A stretch of 16,178 nucleotides of DNA from an uncultured Clostridia bacterium (lineage in GTDB: Bacteria; Bacillota; Clostridia; Lachnospirales; Anaerotignaceae), in assembly GCA_910587195.1 (NCBI GenBank), contig CAJUKL010000051.1:1-16178 (forward strand). Direction: 5' to 3'. A program made the translations under genes and the position numbers. This document shows, piece by piece, positions 1 to 7,309 of this stretch (positions are counted from its first letter, which is position 1; every line of letters starts with the position of its first letter). Below the pieces are notes generated by a model. That model was not told where the DNA came from and did not search any database. It worked only from the letters and a program-made list of their open reading frames with translations.

Positions 1-33
1 GTTCTTTGCTTACTTTCTTTCAAGAAAGTAAGT
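1..33 (-). repeat. Partial copy of the dispersed palindromic repeat, cut by the window edge
   Basis: Positions 9-32 form a perfect palindrome with 11-nt arms (CTTACTTTCTT / AAGAAAGTAAG) around a 2-nt centre. In minus-strand orientation it is followed by GCAAAGAAC, the sequence that follows the equivalent palindromes at 7181-7204 and near 15825 and 15993. It is therefore the first part of the same repeat, with the rest lying outside the window. It abuts the rnpB terminator at position 34. Confidence 0.75.
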
Positions 34-66
34 AAAAAAAGAGTTGACAAATTCAACTCTTTTTTT
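34..66 (-). terminator. Intrinsic terminator of rnpB
   Basis: A 7-bp stem GAGTTGA (41-47) / TCAACTC (53-59) with a 5-nt loop is flanked by seven A on one side and seven T on the other. Read on the minus strand it is a stem followed by a U-run, only two or three nt after the predicted 3' end of the RNase P RNA. The symmetry would also let it stop transcription entering from the left on the plus strand. Confidence 0.9.
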
Positions 67-68
67 GT

Positions 69-400
69 GAGCAAGTCTGTAAGCCGGGTTCTGTCGAGAA
101 TGGTCATCTATCTTGGTATACTGTCACCAGTATCATCATGCGGCTTTTTACGGAACAGAACGAGCCATTCTTTTTATGTTCCTTTCACCTTGCTTCAAGT
201 GGGGTTTACATAGCCTTTTCTGTTACCAGACAAGCGGTAGGCTCTTACCCTACCTTTCCACCCTTACCTATCAAATAGGCGGTTTATTTCTGTTGCACTT
301 TCCTTAGAGTCGCCTCCACCAGCCGTTAACTGGCACCCTGCTCTATGAAGCCCGGACTTTCCTCACCTTTTTTTTTAAGGCGCGACCATTCAACTTACTC
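69..400 (-). ncRNA. rnpB: RNase P RNA, bacterial class A
   Basis: This is the catalytic RNA that trims the 5' leader from pre-tRNAs. On the minus strand the universal blocks are visible: GAGGAAAGTCCGGGC near the 5' end and ACAGAACCCGGCTTA near the 3' end, which together form helix P4. Class A-like blocks GGGTGCCAGTTAACGGCTGG and GGTAAGGGTGGAAAGG lie between them. The ends are set by helix P1: GAGTAAGT at 393-400 pairs over all 8 bp with ACTTGCTC at 69-76, with one G-U pair. P2 (GAATGGTC / GACCATTC) also forms. The length of about 332 nt is short for class A (E. coli about 377). Class A fits Clostridia rather than Bacilli. A consensus promoter and an adjacent terminator mark it as its own transcription unit. 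Short reading frames inside it are not genes. Confidence 0.96.
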
Positions 401-406
401 TTATTT

Positions 407-437
407 ATTATATTCTATAAAATATCTTTTTGTCAAC
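407..437 (-). promoter_or_regulatory. Sigma-70 (SigA) promoter of rnpB
   Basis: On the minus strand a perfect -35 box TTGACA (about 431-437) and a perfect -10 box TATAAT (407-412) are separated by about 18 nt. The predicted start, 7 nt after the -10 box, falls at position 400, which is the first base of helix P1. The -35 box begins just after the stop codon of the upstream kinase gene, so rnpB can be transcribed independently of the operon. Confidence 0.9.
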
Positions 438-438
438 A

Positions 439-2103
439 TCATACCTTGAAACAACTGCCGCCTAAAAATTCTTTGATAATAGAATTGTTTGGAATAGCAT
501 CACCACTTGCACCTAAAAAATAATCCAAAAATTTAATCAATCGTTTGGCATCTACAAATTCACTCTGCGATTGGTCTATTTTAAATAAAAGCGGTTCCGC
601 ATATTGTTTTAATACACTGAGTTCATAAATAGTAGCAGAATTAAAAATAGCGTCTGCATTTTCTTGGAAAGGAAAAATATTTTTTTCTTCTCCTCTTGTC
701 ACATAATCCCAGCCTGCAATAGTTGTTGTGGCATCTCTGCCCCTAAATTGGTTATCTCTTACAATACGACGAATTAAACGACTGTCAGAAGTGGAAATTC
801 TGTTGTGGTCGTCAATGTTTAATTGTGTCATGGCACTAATAAAGATTTTAAATTTATTTTCTGCTGCAATAGAAGCAGTTAATAAATCATTTAAGCCGTG
901 AATCCCTTCAATTACAAAAATTCCACCTTTTTCCAGTGTTACAAAATTTCCGTTGTACTCTCTTTTACCTGTCACAAAATTATAATAAGGCATTTCTACC
1001 GTTTGCCCATCAATCATTTTTGTGATATGTTCATTAAATAATTTTAAATCTAAAGTATTAATATCTTCAAAATCTTTATTGCCAAATTCATCTAATGGCA
1101 CATCTTCCCGATTGATAAAATAATTATCTAAAGAAATAGCATGGGGAATGATTCCTAATACCCGAAGCTGTACACAAAGTCTGTTTGCAAAGGTCGTTTT
1201 TCCAGAAGAAGAAGGACCCGCAATCAATACCACTTTTACTTTATCACGTCTTTGATAAATTTTATCTGCAATTTCTGCTACTTTTTTTTCATGAAGTGCT
1301 TCATTGATACGCACTAAATCGCCAAATTTTCCATCTGTAATTACTTCATTTAAGTCTGCTACATTGTTAACACCCATTAAAGAGCACCATTCCATCTGCT
1401 CCATAAAAACACCAGAAATTTTTGCAGGGTATGTAAATTCTAATATCTTATCTGGATTTTTTCTATCAGGGAATCGAATTAAAAACCCATTTTCATATAA
1501 CATCAACTGGAATTTTTTTAAATAGCCTGTGGAAGGTACCATATAACCATAAAAATAGTCATAAACACCATCCATTTCATAAAGATTGATATTAGAAGCA
1601 CGACGAAAACGGAATAATCTAGCTTTGTTTTCCATACCAAATTCTCTTACCTTTTTCATAGCTTCTTCTCTATAAAAAGGACTTTTTCGAATAGGAATAT
1701 CTCTTTTTACTAATTCCTGCATTCTTTCTGTCAGTTCATCTAAAAAAGTTTGGTCTATTTTAAAGTTTTTTTCTCTGATTTCACAATATAAACTTTTGTG
1801 CAAAGAATGTTCAATCACAACAGAAGCCTTTTTTCCCAGCATTTCCTTGACTGCTTTTATCATTAAAAAAGATACACTTCTGTGATAGACTCTCATTCCC
1901 TCCATATAAGAAATATCATAAAACATAACTTCTCCCTCTTGTTGGATACTGTTAGAAAGTTCTATCAATTTATTGTTTTGTTTTGCCAATAAAATAGGAG
2001 ATTTAAAATAGCTTTGAAATTGTTTTGCAACTGTTTCAAAAGAAGTGCCTTTTTTTACTTTTAAATTTTGTCCTAAAACTTGAATTGATACGGTTTGCTC
2101 CAT
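439..2103 (-). CDS. Nucleoside (uridine) kinase with N-terminal TGS and ThrRS-like second additional domain
   Basis: Residues 1-62 resemble a TGS domain. Residues 64-175 resemble the second additional domain of threonyl-tRNA synthetase, with an HSLHKSLYCE block at 99-108. The C-terminal half is a P-loop kinase of the uridine kinase/phosphoribulokinase family: Walker A GPSSSGKT at 296-303, SLDNYF at 324-329 and the basic block RRIVRD at 445-450. The family phosphorylates uridine or cytidine with NTP in pyrimidine salvage. At 554 residues it is far longer than stand-alone Udk (about 210), and long fused forms are typical of Clostridia. The substrate of the fused form is not proven by sequence. 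The ATG start has GGGAGG 9 nt upstream. The gene begins 21 nt after nif3, so it is probably cotranscribed with trmK-nif3, and the rnpB promoter starts at its stop codon. Confidence 0.85.
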   Translation of the reverse strand: MEQTVSIQVLGQNLKVKKGTSFETVAKQFQSYFKSPILLAKQNNKLIELSNSIQQEGEVMFYDISYMEGMRVYHRSVSFLMIKAVKEMLGKKASVVIEHSLHKSLYCEIREKNFKIDQTFLDELTERMQELVKRDIPIRKSPFYREEAMKKVREFGMENKARLFRFRRASNINLYEMDGVYDYFYGYMVPSTGYLKKFQLMLYENGFLIRFPDRKNPDKILEFTYPAKISGVFMEQMEWCSLMGVNNVADLNEVITDGKFGDLVRINEALHEKKVAEIADKIYQRRDKVKVVLIAGPSSSGKTTFANRLCVQLRVLGIIPHAISLDNYFINREDVPLDEFGNKDFEDINTLDLKLFNEHITKMIDGQTVEMPYYNFVTGKREYNGNFVTLEKGGIFVIEGIHGLNDLLTASIAAENKFKIFISAMTQLNIDDHNRISTSDSRLIRRIVRDNQFRGRDATTTIAGWDYVTRGEEKNIFPFQENADAIFNSATIYELSVLKQYAEPLLFKIDQSQSEFVDAKRLIKFLDYFLGASGDAIPNNSIIKEFLGGSCFKV

Positions 2104-2124
2104 ATATAAAAACCTCCCTTTTAG

Positions 2125-3243
2125 TTAAATATGTTCAAAGACCTGCCCATTTACCGCAGATTGGATTACTTCAATTTTCCAATGATATTGTTTTGCTTTT
2201 TGCTCTAAAAATTGCTGTAAAATAGGAACAATAATGACTTCACCTGCATAATGTGTGACATCTGCTACACAAAGCCCCATTTCTATGGCACGTTGTGCTT
2301 CATGAAATTTAATATCCCCTGTTAAATAGACATCTGCACCCATTTTTTTAGCTTGCTCCATAAATTCTACCCCGCTGCCCGTACAAAGTGCAACTGTTTG
2401 AATTTTTTTGTTTTTTTCGCCTACAATACGTATACTGTCTAAGCATAATTGTTTTTTTAAAAAAGTGCTGTATTCTTTAAATGTCATACTTTCTTTTAGT
2501 GTTCCGATTCTGCCAATACCATAACATTTTCCTTTTTGTTCCACTGTATATACATCATATGCAGGTTCTTCATAGGGGTGAGCCTTTTTCATTGCTTCTA
2601 AAACAGTATTGCAGAGAGATTGTGATACAATAGTTTCTAGTCTAACTTCTTTTGCTTTTTCCAAAACATCTTGCTTTCCTAAAAATGGCTTTGTACCTTC
2701 TAATGGTAAAAAGGTACCAATTCCTTCTGCTGCAAAACTGCAATGAGAATACTTTCCAATAAAACCTGCACCAACATCGCACATTGCTTGCCGAACATTT
2801 TCTTCATATCCTTGTGGTACATATACCACAATTTTTTTTAATTCTTCTTGGCTTGTTTGTTGTAAAATTTTAATATTTTCCATTCCAGCAATTTTTGCTA
2901 ATGTATCATTGGTTCCGCCAAAAGCAATATCCAAATTGGTATGTGCACAGTACGCAGAAATATTATTTTGAATTAAAGCATATATTTTTTTTCCTAATGC
3001 TGTATCTGCTTGTATGTTTTTTATTTTTTGAAATAATATCATAGGATGGTGCGTTACAATTAAATCTGCACCAATTTGAATGGCTTCTTCTATGACTTCT
3101 GGTATTACATCCAATGCTACTAAAATCTTTTTAATTTGTTTGTTTTTATCACCTATAGTTAGACCTACATTATCCCATTCTTCCGCTAAATGGCTTGGTG
3201 CAAAGATTTCCATCTGTTTGATAATTTCCTTTAGTAGTACCAC
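2125..3243 (-). CDS. Nif3-like dinuclear metal-centre hexameric protein (YqfO/DUF34 family)
   Basis: Numbered from the chosen start, the metal-binding family motifs are present: HHPM at 65-68, HTNLD at 101-105, GDIKFH at 309-314 and HYAGE at 331-335. About 100 residues between the two halves (roughly 136-235) match the PII/CutA-like insert of B. subtilis YqfO, and the length of 372 residues matches YqfO (about 373). The family binds two divalent metals and forms toroidal hexamers. Its reaction is unsettled; a GTP cyclohydrolase-like activity has been discussed. I chose the GTG at 3243 because GGAGG lies 7 nt upstream; the ATG at 3264 has no Shine-Dalgarno sequence. With this start it overlaps trmK by 13 nt, which suggests translational coupling. 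The trmK-nif3 pair next to rpoD is a conserved Firmicute arrangement. Confidence 0.9.
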   Translation of the reverse strand: MVLLKEIIKQMEIFAPSHLAEEWDNVGLTIGDKNKQIKKILVALDVIPEVIEEAIQIGADLIVTHHPMILFQKIKNIQADTALGKKIYALIQNNISAYCAHTNLDIAFGGTNDTLAKIAGMENIKILQQTSQEELKKIVVYVPQGYEENVRQAMCDVGAGFIGKYSHCSFAAEGIGTFLPLEGTKPFLGKQDVLEKAKEVRLETIVSQSLCNTVLEAMKKAHPYEEPAYDVYTVEQKGKCYGIGRIGTLKESMTFKEYSTFLKKQLCLDSIRIVGEKNKKIQTVALCTGSGVEFMEQAKKMGADVYLTGDIKFHEAQRAIEMGLCVADVTHYAGEVIIVPILQQFLEQKAKQYHWKIEVIQSAVNGQVFEHI

Positions 3244-3905
3244 TGTTCCGCCTCCTCTATCCATTTTTTTTGTTCTACAATTTCATGTAACCTTTGTTGT
3301 GCCTTTTCGGTATTTTTTAATTGCTTTTCTATTTTTTGCAAACGTTCTTTTTCCTTGCAAAGAAATTGTTTTAACACACTATCTTTTTTTTCTAATAATT
3401 TTTTGCCAAAAAGATATTCTGTTTTATTATAAATTTCCTTTCCCTTTTCGGCTCTTAAAATAGTATAAAAAATATTACTTTCCTGTATCATTTTTTCCTC
3501 TGCAATACAGTATCCAATTTGATGTAAATATTTTCTAACAGCTGGAACGTCTAAATGGGGACAAAGTACAAGTTCTTTTAAACTATTTGTAACTTTCCGA
3601 GATTGCTCTAACAATTCTATCATAAGCATACCACCCATACCTGACAAAATAACAGTATCTACTTCATAAGGCTGTAAAGGTTGTAAGCCGTTCCCTAAAC
3701 GAGTTTCTACAGCAGCATGATGCAACATAATATTTTGTTGTGCTTTTTCTAACGGTTTTTTTTTGACATCACAAGCAATTATTTTTTGTGCAATTCCCTT
3801 TTTATGTAAATAAATGGGGACATAGGCATGGTCTGTTCCAATATCTGCCACACGCTTTTGGGTAACAAAGTCTGCTACTATCCGCAATCTTTCTGATAAT
3901 TCCAA
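3231..3905 (-). CDS. trmK: tRNA (adenine(22)-N1)-methyltransferase
   Basis: This is a SAM-dependent methyltransferase that makes m1A22 in the D-stem of tRNA. Seen in the sequence: the SAM-binding loop VADIGTDHAYVP (about 19-30), the acidic ACDV strand end (44-47), LGNGL (70-74) and the family's SGMGGMLM (88-95). A lysine/glutamate-rich coiled coil fills the last 50 residues, as in B. subtilis TrmK. I chose the TTG at 3905 because AAAGGTGG lies 7 nt upstream. A longer frame reaches a TTG at 3971, but that codon lies inside the rpoD terminator and its added residues look non-native. The resulting 224 residues fit the family (about 230). Its 3' end overlaps nif3. The terminator upstream means it depends on read-through or on a promoter I could not see. 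Confidence 0.93.
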   Translation of the reverse strand: MELSERLRIVADFVTQKRVADIGTDHAYVPIYLHKKGIAQKIIACDVKKKPLEKAQQNIMLHHAAVETRLGNGLQPLQPYEVDTVILSGMGGMLMIELLEQSRKVTNSLKELVLCPHLDVPAVRKYLHQIGYCIAEEKMIQESNIFYTILRAEKGKEIYNKTEYLFGKKLLEKKDSVLKQFLCKEKERLQKIEKQLKNTEKAQQRLHEIVEQKKWIEEAEQWYY

Positions 3906-3940
3906 TTTTTCACCACCTTTAGAACATTTATTGTTTAAGA

Positions 3941-3976
3941 TAAGAAAAAAAGGTCTTGAGGGTATCCCCAAAACCT
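3941..3976 (-). terminator. Intrinsic terminator between rpoD and trmK
   Basis: On the minus strand an 11-bp stem (one arm AGGTTTTGGGG, the other CCCTCAAGACCT, with two G-U pairs) has a 4-nt loop and is followed by TTTTTTTCTT. It begins about 10 nt after the rpoD stop codon. It should separate a dnaG-rpoD transcript from trmK-nif3-kinase, fully or in part. Confidence 0.87.
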
Positions 3977-3986
3977 CACATAATTT

Positions 3987-5060
3987 TTATTCTAAATAAT
4001 CTTTTAATTTTTTGCTTCTGCTAGGATGTCTTAATTTTCGTAATGCTTTTGCTTCAATTTGACGGATTCTTTCTCTTGTAACATTAAATTCTTTTCCAAC
4101 TTCCTCCAATGTTCTAGCGCGTCCATCATCTAAGCCAAAACGCAAACGTAATACTTTTTCTTCTCTATCTGTTAAGGTATCCAACACTTCAATGAGTTGT
4201 TCTTTTAATAAAGTAAATGCCGCTGCTTCAGCAGGTGCTGGTATATCATCATCAGGGATAAAATCACCTAAATGGCTATCTTCTTCTTCACCGATGGGGG
4301 TTTCCAAAGAAACTGGTTCTTGTGCAATTTTCATAATCTCTCGTACTTTTTCCTCTGGCATTTGCATCTCTACTGCTAATTCTTCTGCAGTTGGTTCCCT
4401 GCCATATTCTTGCAATAATTGTCTGGAAATACGAATCAATTTGTTAATGGTTTCTACCATGTGCACCGGAATACGAATAGTTCTGGCTTGGTCTGCAATC
4501 GCCCTTGTAATTGCTTGACGAATCCACCATGTTGCATAGGTACTAAATTTATAACCTTTATGGTAATCAAATTTTTCTACTGCTTTAATTAAACCTAAAT
4601 TTCCTTCTTGAATCAAGTCTAAAAAAAGCATACCACGCCCTACATATCTTTTTGCAATACTTACTACAAGACGTAAGTTTGCTTCTGCTAATTTCTTTTT
4701 TGCGTATTCGTCGCCTTCTTCCATTCTTCTGGCTAATTCAATTTCTTCATCTGCACTCAAAAGTGGCACTTTACCAATTTCTTTTAAATACATTCTAACA
4801 GGGTCATCAATGTTGATACCTTCAGGAAGTGTCAAATCTAAATCTTTTTCGATTTCTTCCTCTGCCTCAACGGTATTCAACACATCAATGCCCTTTGCTT
4901 CAAAATATTCATATATTTTGTCAATACGGTCTGAATCTAGATCCATGTCGCCAAGATAATCCATAATTTCTTTGTACTCAAGTACCCCTTTTTTCTTCTT
5001 GCCGATTTGAATAAGTTCCTGCAATCTGGTAATCAATGTGTTTTCATCGACAGATTTCAA
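3987..5060 (-). CDS. rpoD: RNA polymerase primary sigma factor RpoD/SigA
   Basis: This is the housekeeping sigma factor that directs RNA polymerase to -35/-10 promoters. All regions are present in order: a short region 1.1 (about 5-62), region 1.2 with DDPVRMYLKEIG (85-96), and region 2 with LRLVVSIAKRYVGRG, DLIQEGNLGL and the -10-reading helix YATWWIRQAITRAIADQ (175-191). Region 3 spans about 200-275. Region 4.2 carries the helix-turn-helix EVGKEFNVTRERIRQIEAKA (320-339). The length of 357 residues is close to B. subtilis SigA (371), without the long non-conserved insert of E. coli RpoD. The start is TTG, with GGAAGG 6 nt upstream and no in-frame ATG nearby; a TTG start may hold down translation. 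It lies 31 nt after dnaG, forming the macromolecular-synthesis operon, and is followed by a strong terminator. Confidence 0.98.
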   Translation of the reverse strand: MKSVDENTLITRLQELIQIGKKKKGVLEYKEIMDYLGDMDLDSDRIDKIYEYFEAKGIDVLNTVEAEEEIEKDLDLTLPEGINIDDPVRMYLKEIGKVPLLSADEEIELARRMEEGDEYAKKKLAEANLRLVVSIAKRYVGRGMLFLDLIQEGNLGLIKAVEKFDYHKGYKFSTYATWWIRQAITRAIADQARTIRIPVHMVETINKLIRISRQLLQEYGREPTAEELAVEMQMPEEKVREIMKIAQEPVSLETPIGEEEDSHLGDFIPDDDIPAPAEAAAFTLLKEQLIEVLDTLTDREEKVLRLRFGLDDGRARTLEEVGKEFNVTRERIRQIEAKALRKLRHPSRSKKLKDYLE

Positions 5061-5090
5061 TATGATCCTTCCTTTCTGCTCTCTACTATT

Positions 5091-6899
5091 TTAACCATCT
5101 GCTATTGTAATATACAAATTGTCCACGTTTCGTTTTTCTGCTACCCATTTTTTAATTTGTTCATCTGTTTGTTCAGATTGTTCTTGTAATGGTAATTGTG
5201 CTAAATGTTGGTTCAAGCTAGCCCTTTTGACAGTTCTTACTTCTTCCGTCAAGGCTTTTTCCATCGCTTTTAGGGAATGATATTGTAAAACAACAGCAAA
5301 AATTTCTGTTACTTTTTTTTGTTCTTCCGGCAGTTCAAAATAATTGACTAGTTCTGCTGGAAATATCGTGCCATTTTTTTGATATAATTCCTCTATTTTT
5401 TGATAAACTTTTTGATAAATAGGTTCTGAAAAATCTTCTGCTGACAATATGGTTTTTATTTTTTGATAAACTTGCAGATTAGATGCGCATAAATATAAAA
5501 TATCCTTTTGTGCTGACAATATGCCTGCTGCTTTTGTAATTTCGTTCTTATTTTTAGAATATTGCATTTTTTTTTGTTGTTGTGCATCCTGCATAAATGC
5601 CATATCTTCTTTGATTATGATTTTAGAAATTTCACTTTCTATGACTTGTGGTGAAATATCTGTCATACGAGAAACTTCAGCAGTATAAACGGTTCTTTCA
5701 ATATCGTTATCTAATTTTGCTAAAATATTCGCTGCTTTTATAGTAAATTCCACTTTCTGTTGTGTTTGGGTAAGGTCATACTCCTTTTTTAAGCATTGTA
5801 TCTGAAACATGATATAATGCACCGCATTTACGAGTAAGCGAGAAAATGTTTCTGCACCATGTTGCTTGATAAATTCGTCTGGGTCTTTTCCGTCAGGTAC
5901 TTGTAAAACTTTTACTTGAAACCCATGTTGCACTAAAATAGGAATTGCTCTTTGTGCTGCCATTGTTCCAGCGTTATCACTATCATAAAGAAGAATGACA
6001 CTATCTGCATATTTTTTTAATGTTTTTGCATGTTCCTGATTAAAAGCAGTTCCTAAACAAGCTGCAACATTTTTAAAACCTGCTTGATAAAGAGAAATCA
6101 TATCCATATATCCTTCTACTAATATGATTTCTCTTTTTCTGGTATTTTTTGCAAAATTAAGACCATATAAATTTTTACTTTTATTAAACAAAATAGTTTC
6201 TGGAGAGTTTAAATATTTCGGCTCTCCACTAGATAATATTCTACCACCAAATCCAATGACCCTACCTTGTATATCTAAAATAGGAAACATTAAGCGATGA
6301 CGAAACCGGTCAAAATATTCATTTGCTTCTTTTTTTTCAACAAATAAACCGCTTTTTTGCAGTTCTTCCTGAGAAAATCCTTGTTTTTGTAAATATTGGT
6401 ATAATTCATTTTTTCCCTTTGGCGCATACCCGATTCCAAATTTTTTTTGAATATTTAGATGCATTTGCCGTTTTTGTAAATAATTTCTTGCTTCTTCTCC
6501 CACTGATTCCTGCAATTTGTCATAAAAAAAACGTCCTGCTTGCTTATGTAACAGAAAAAGACGCTGCTTTTGCTGTTCCTGTTCTTTTGCCTGTTGGGTA
6601 TACTGTGGTTCTGGGAGTATAATATTAGCCCTATCTGCCAATCTTTTAACAGCTTCCGGAAATGTGTCATTTTCCATCTGCATAATAAATGTATATACAT
6701 TGCCTGCTGCACCACAGCCAAAACAATAATAAAATTGTCGTTCGCTGTTGACAGAAAAAGAAGGTGTTTTTTCATTATGAAAAGGGCAAAGACCAAAATA
6801 AGATGTTCCTTTTTGCTTTAATGGCAGATATTCTGATATGACATCCACAATATCATTTTGCACCCGTACTTCTTCTAATATTTCTTGAGGATACAGCAT
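5091..6899 (-). CDS. dnaG: DNA primase
   Basis: DnaG makes the RNA primers for Okazaki fragments and acts with the replicative helicase. The N-terminal CHC2 zinc finger has C38, H41, C59 and C62. The central TOPRIM catalytic domain shows EGYMD (262-266) with the catalytic glutamate and DSDNAG (306-311) with the metal-binding aspartates. YGLNFAK (245-251) lies at the start of this domain. Residues from about 430 to 602 form the divergent helicase-interacting end, rich in glutamine and lysine. The length of 602 matches B. subtilis DnaG (603). The ATG start has GAGGTG 7 nt upstream; an overlapping ATG further upstream is out of frame. It is first in the dnaG-rpoD unit. Its upstream region is occupied by a repeat element, and no standard promoter is evident close to the gene. 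Confidence 0.97.
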   Translation of the reverse strand: MLYPQEILEEVRVQNDIVDVISEYLPLKQKGTSYFGLCPFHNEKTPSFSVNSERQFYYCFGCGAAGNVYTFIMQMENDTFPEAVKRLADRANIILPEPQYTQQAKEQEQQKQRLFLLHKQAGRFFYDKLQESVGEEARNYLQKRQMHLNIQKKFGIGYAPKGKNELYQYLQKQGFSQEELQKSGLFVEKKEANEYFDRFRHRLMFPILDIQGRVIGFGGRILSSGEPKYLNSPETILFNKSKNLYGLNFAKNTRKREIILVEGYMDMISLYQAGFKNVAACLGTAFNQEHAKTLKKYADSVILLYDSDNAGTMAAQRAIPILVQHGFQVKVLQVPDGKDPDEFIKQHGAETFSRLLVNAVHYIMFQIQCLKKEYDLTQTQQKVEFTIKAANILAKLDNDIERTVYTAEVSRMTDISPQVIESEISKIIIKEDMAFMQDAQQQKKMQYSKNKNEITKAAGILSAQKDILYLCASNLQVYQKIKTILSAEDFSEPIYQKVYQKIEELYQKNGTIFPAELVNYFELPEEQKKVTEIFAVVLQYHSLKAMEKALTEEVRTVKRASLNQHLAQLPLQEQSEQTDEQIKKWVAEKRNVDNLYITIADG

Positions 6900-7309
6900 G
6901 AGGCATCACCTCTTTTATTTGATAAAACAAGACTTTAAGACCTTGAGAGCGTTGGTCTACGCTTTCGCTCCGGTCGGTGCAGAACAAATGTTCACTGGAC
7001 GTTTTGCACCCTCAAACTCCACCAACTTTTTTGAAAAAAAGTTGGATAAAAAACTTTACCTTTCGCTAACATAACAAATTCTAAAATTTAATCTCTGGTA
7101 GTCCGTTGTCGTTCAATCATAATAACTGTTCAACTCCAACGCATGGTAGCAAAACACTAGTTTTGTGCAAAAGTTCTTTGCTACCTTTCTTTCAAGAAAG
7201 GTAGTTATGTTTTATTATTTCGACATTTTTTATAAAAATCCTTCTTGTTTTAAAATATTTGTACAGTTCTACAAAAAAATACACTTGTTTTCCCTCTGTC
7301 CTATCTATT
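6900..7309. other. Gene-free stretch between sbcC and dnaG
   Basis: No protein-coding frame is convincing in this stretch of about 410 nt. It holds, reading toward dnaG, an AT-rich block of about 100 nt after the sbcC stop (7206-7309), a copy of the dispersed repeat (7022-7204), and a hairpin-rich module (6943-7015). In that module TTGAG (6943-6947) pairs with CTCAA (7011-7015), GAGCG (6947-6951) with CGCTC (6966-6970), and GTGCAGAAC (6977-6985) with GTTTTGCAC (7001-7009). No sbcC terminator and no clear -35/-10 pair for dnaG were found, so the dnaG promoter is unassigned. Confidence 0.6.
7022..7204 (-). repeat. Dispersed palindrome-bounded repeat in the dnaG leader
   Basis: Two perfect 24-nt palindromes, each with 11-nt arms and a 2-nt centre, bound this element: 7181-7204 (arm CTACCTTTCTT) and 7022-7045 (arm CCAACTTTTTT). 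The roughly 135 nt between them align with the right-edge tandem units on the opposite strand. Shared blocks include TAGCAAAGAACTTTTG, a CAAAAC/GTTTTG hairpin, TTGAACAGTTA, TTGAACGACAACGGA and GCGAAAGnTAAAGTTTTT. The palindrome arms differ from the copy at 9-32 at matched positions, so pairing is kept. No reading frame is shared. Confidence 0.8.

Noticed and set aside
113..307. Plus-strand reading frame of 64 codons
   Set aside because: It lies entirely antisense to the RNase P RNA, whose conserved blocks explain the sequence.
3080..3463. Plus-strand frame of 127 codons
   Set aside because: It is antisense to nif3 and trmK, is phenylalanine- and leucine-rich as expected from complementing A-rich codons, and has no recognisable domain.
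3231..3971. Longer trmK start at TTG 3971
   Set aside because: The codon lies inside the rpoD terminator stem and has no Shine-Dalgarno sequence; the TTG at 3905 has AAAGGTGG at 7 nt.
7181..7204. Palindrome as an sbcC or dnaG transcription terminator
   Set aside because: It lacks a T-run on either side and lies about 105 nt from the sbcC stop; the identical architecture in the other copies identifies it as part of the repeat.
6914..7215. TTTTATT on both sides of the dnaG-leader repeat as a target duplication
   Set aside because: It is only 7 nt of AT-rich sequence, does not abut defined inverted ends, and is expected by chance here.
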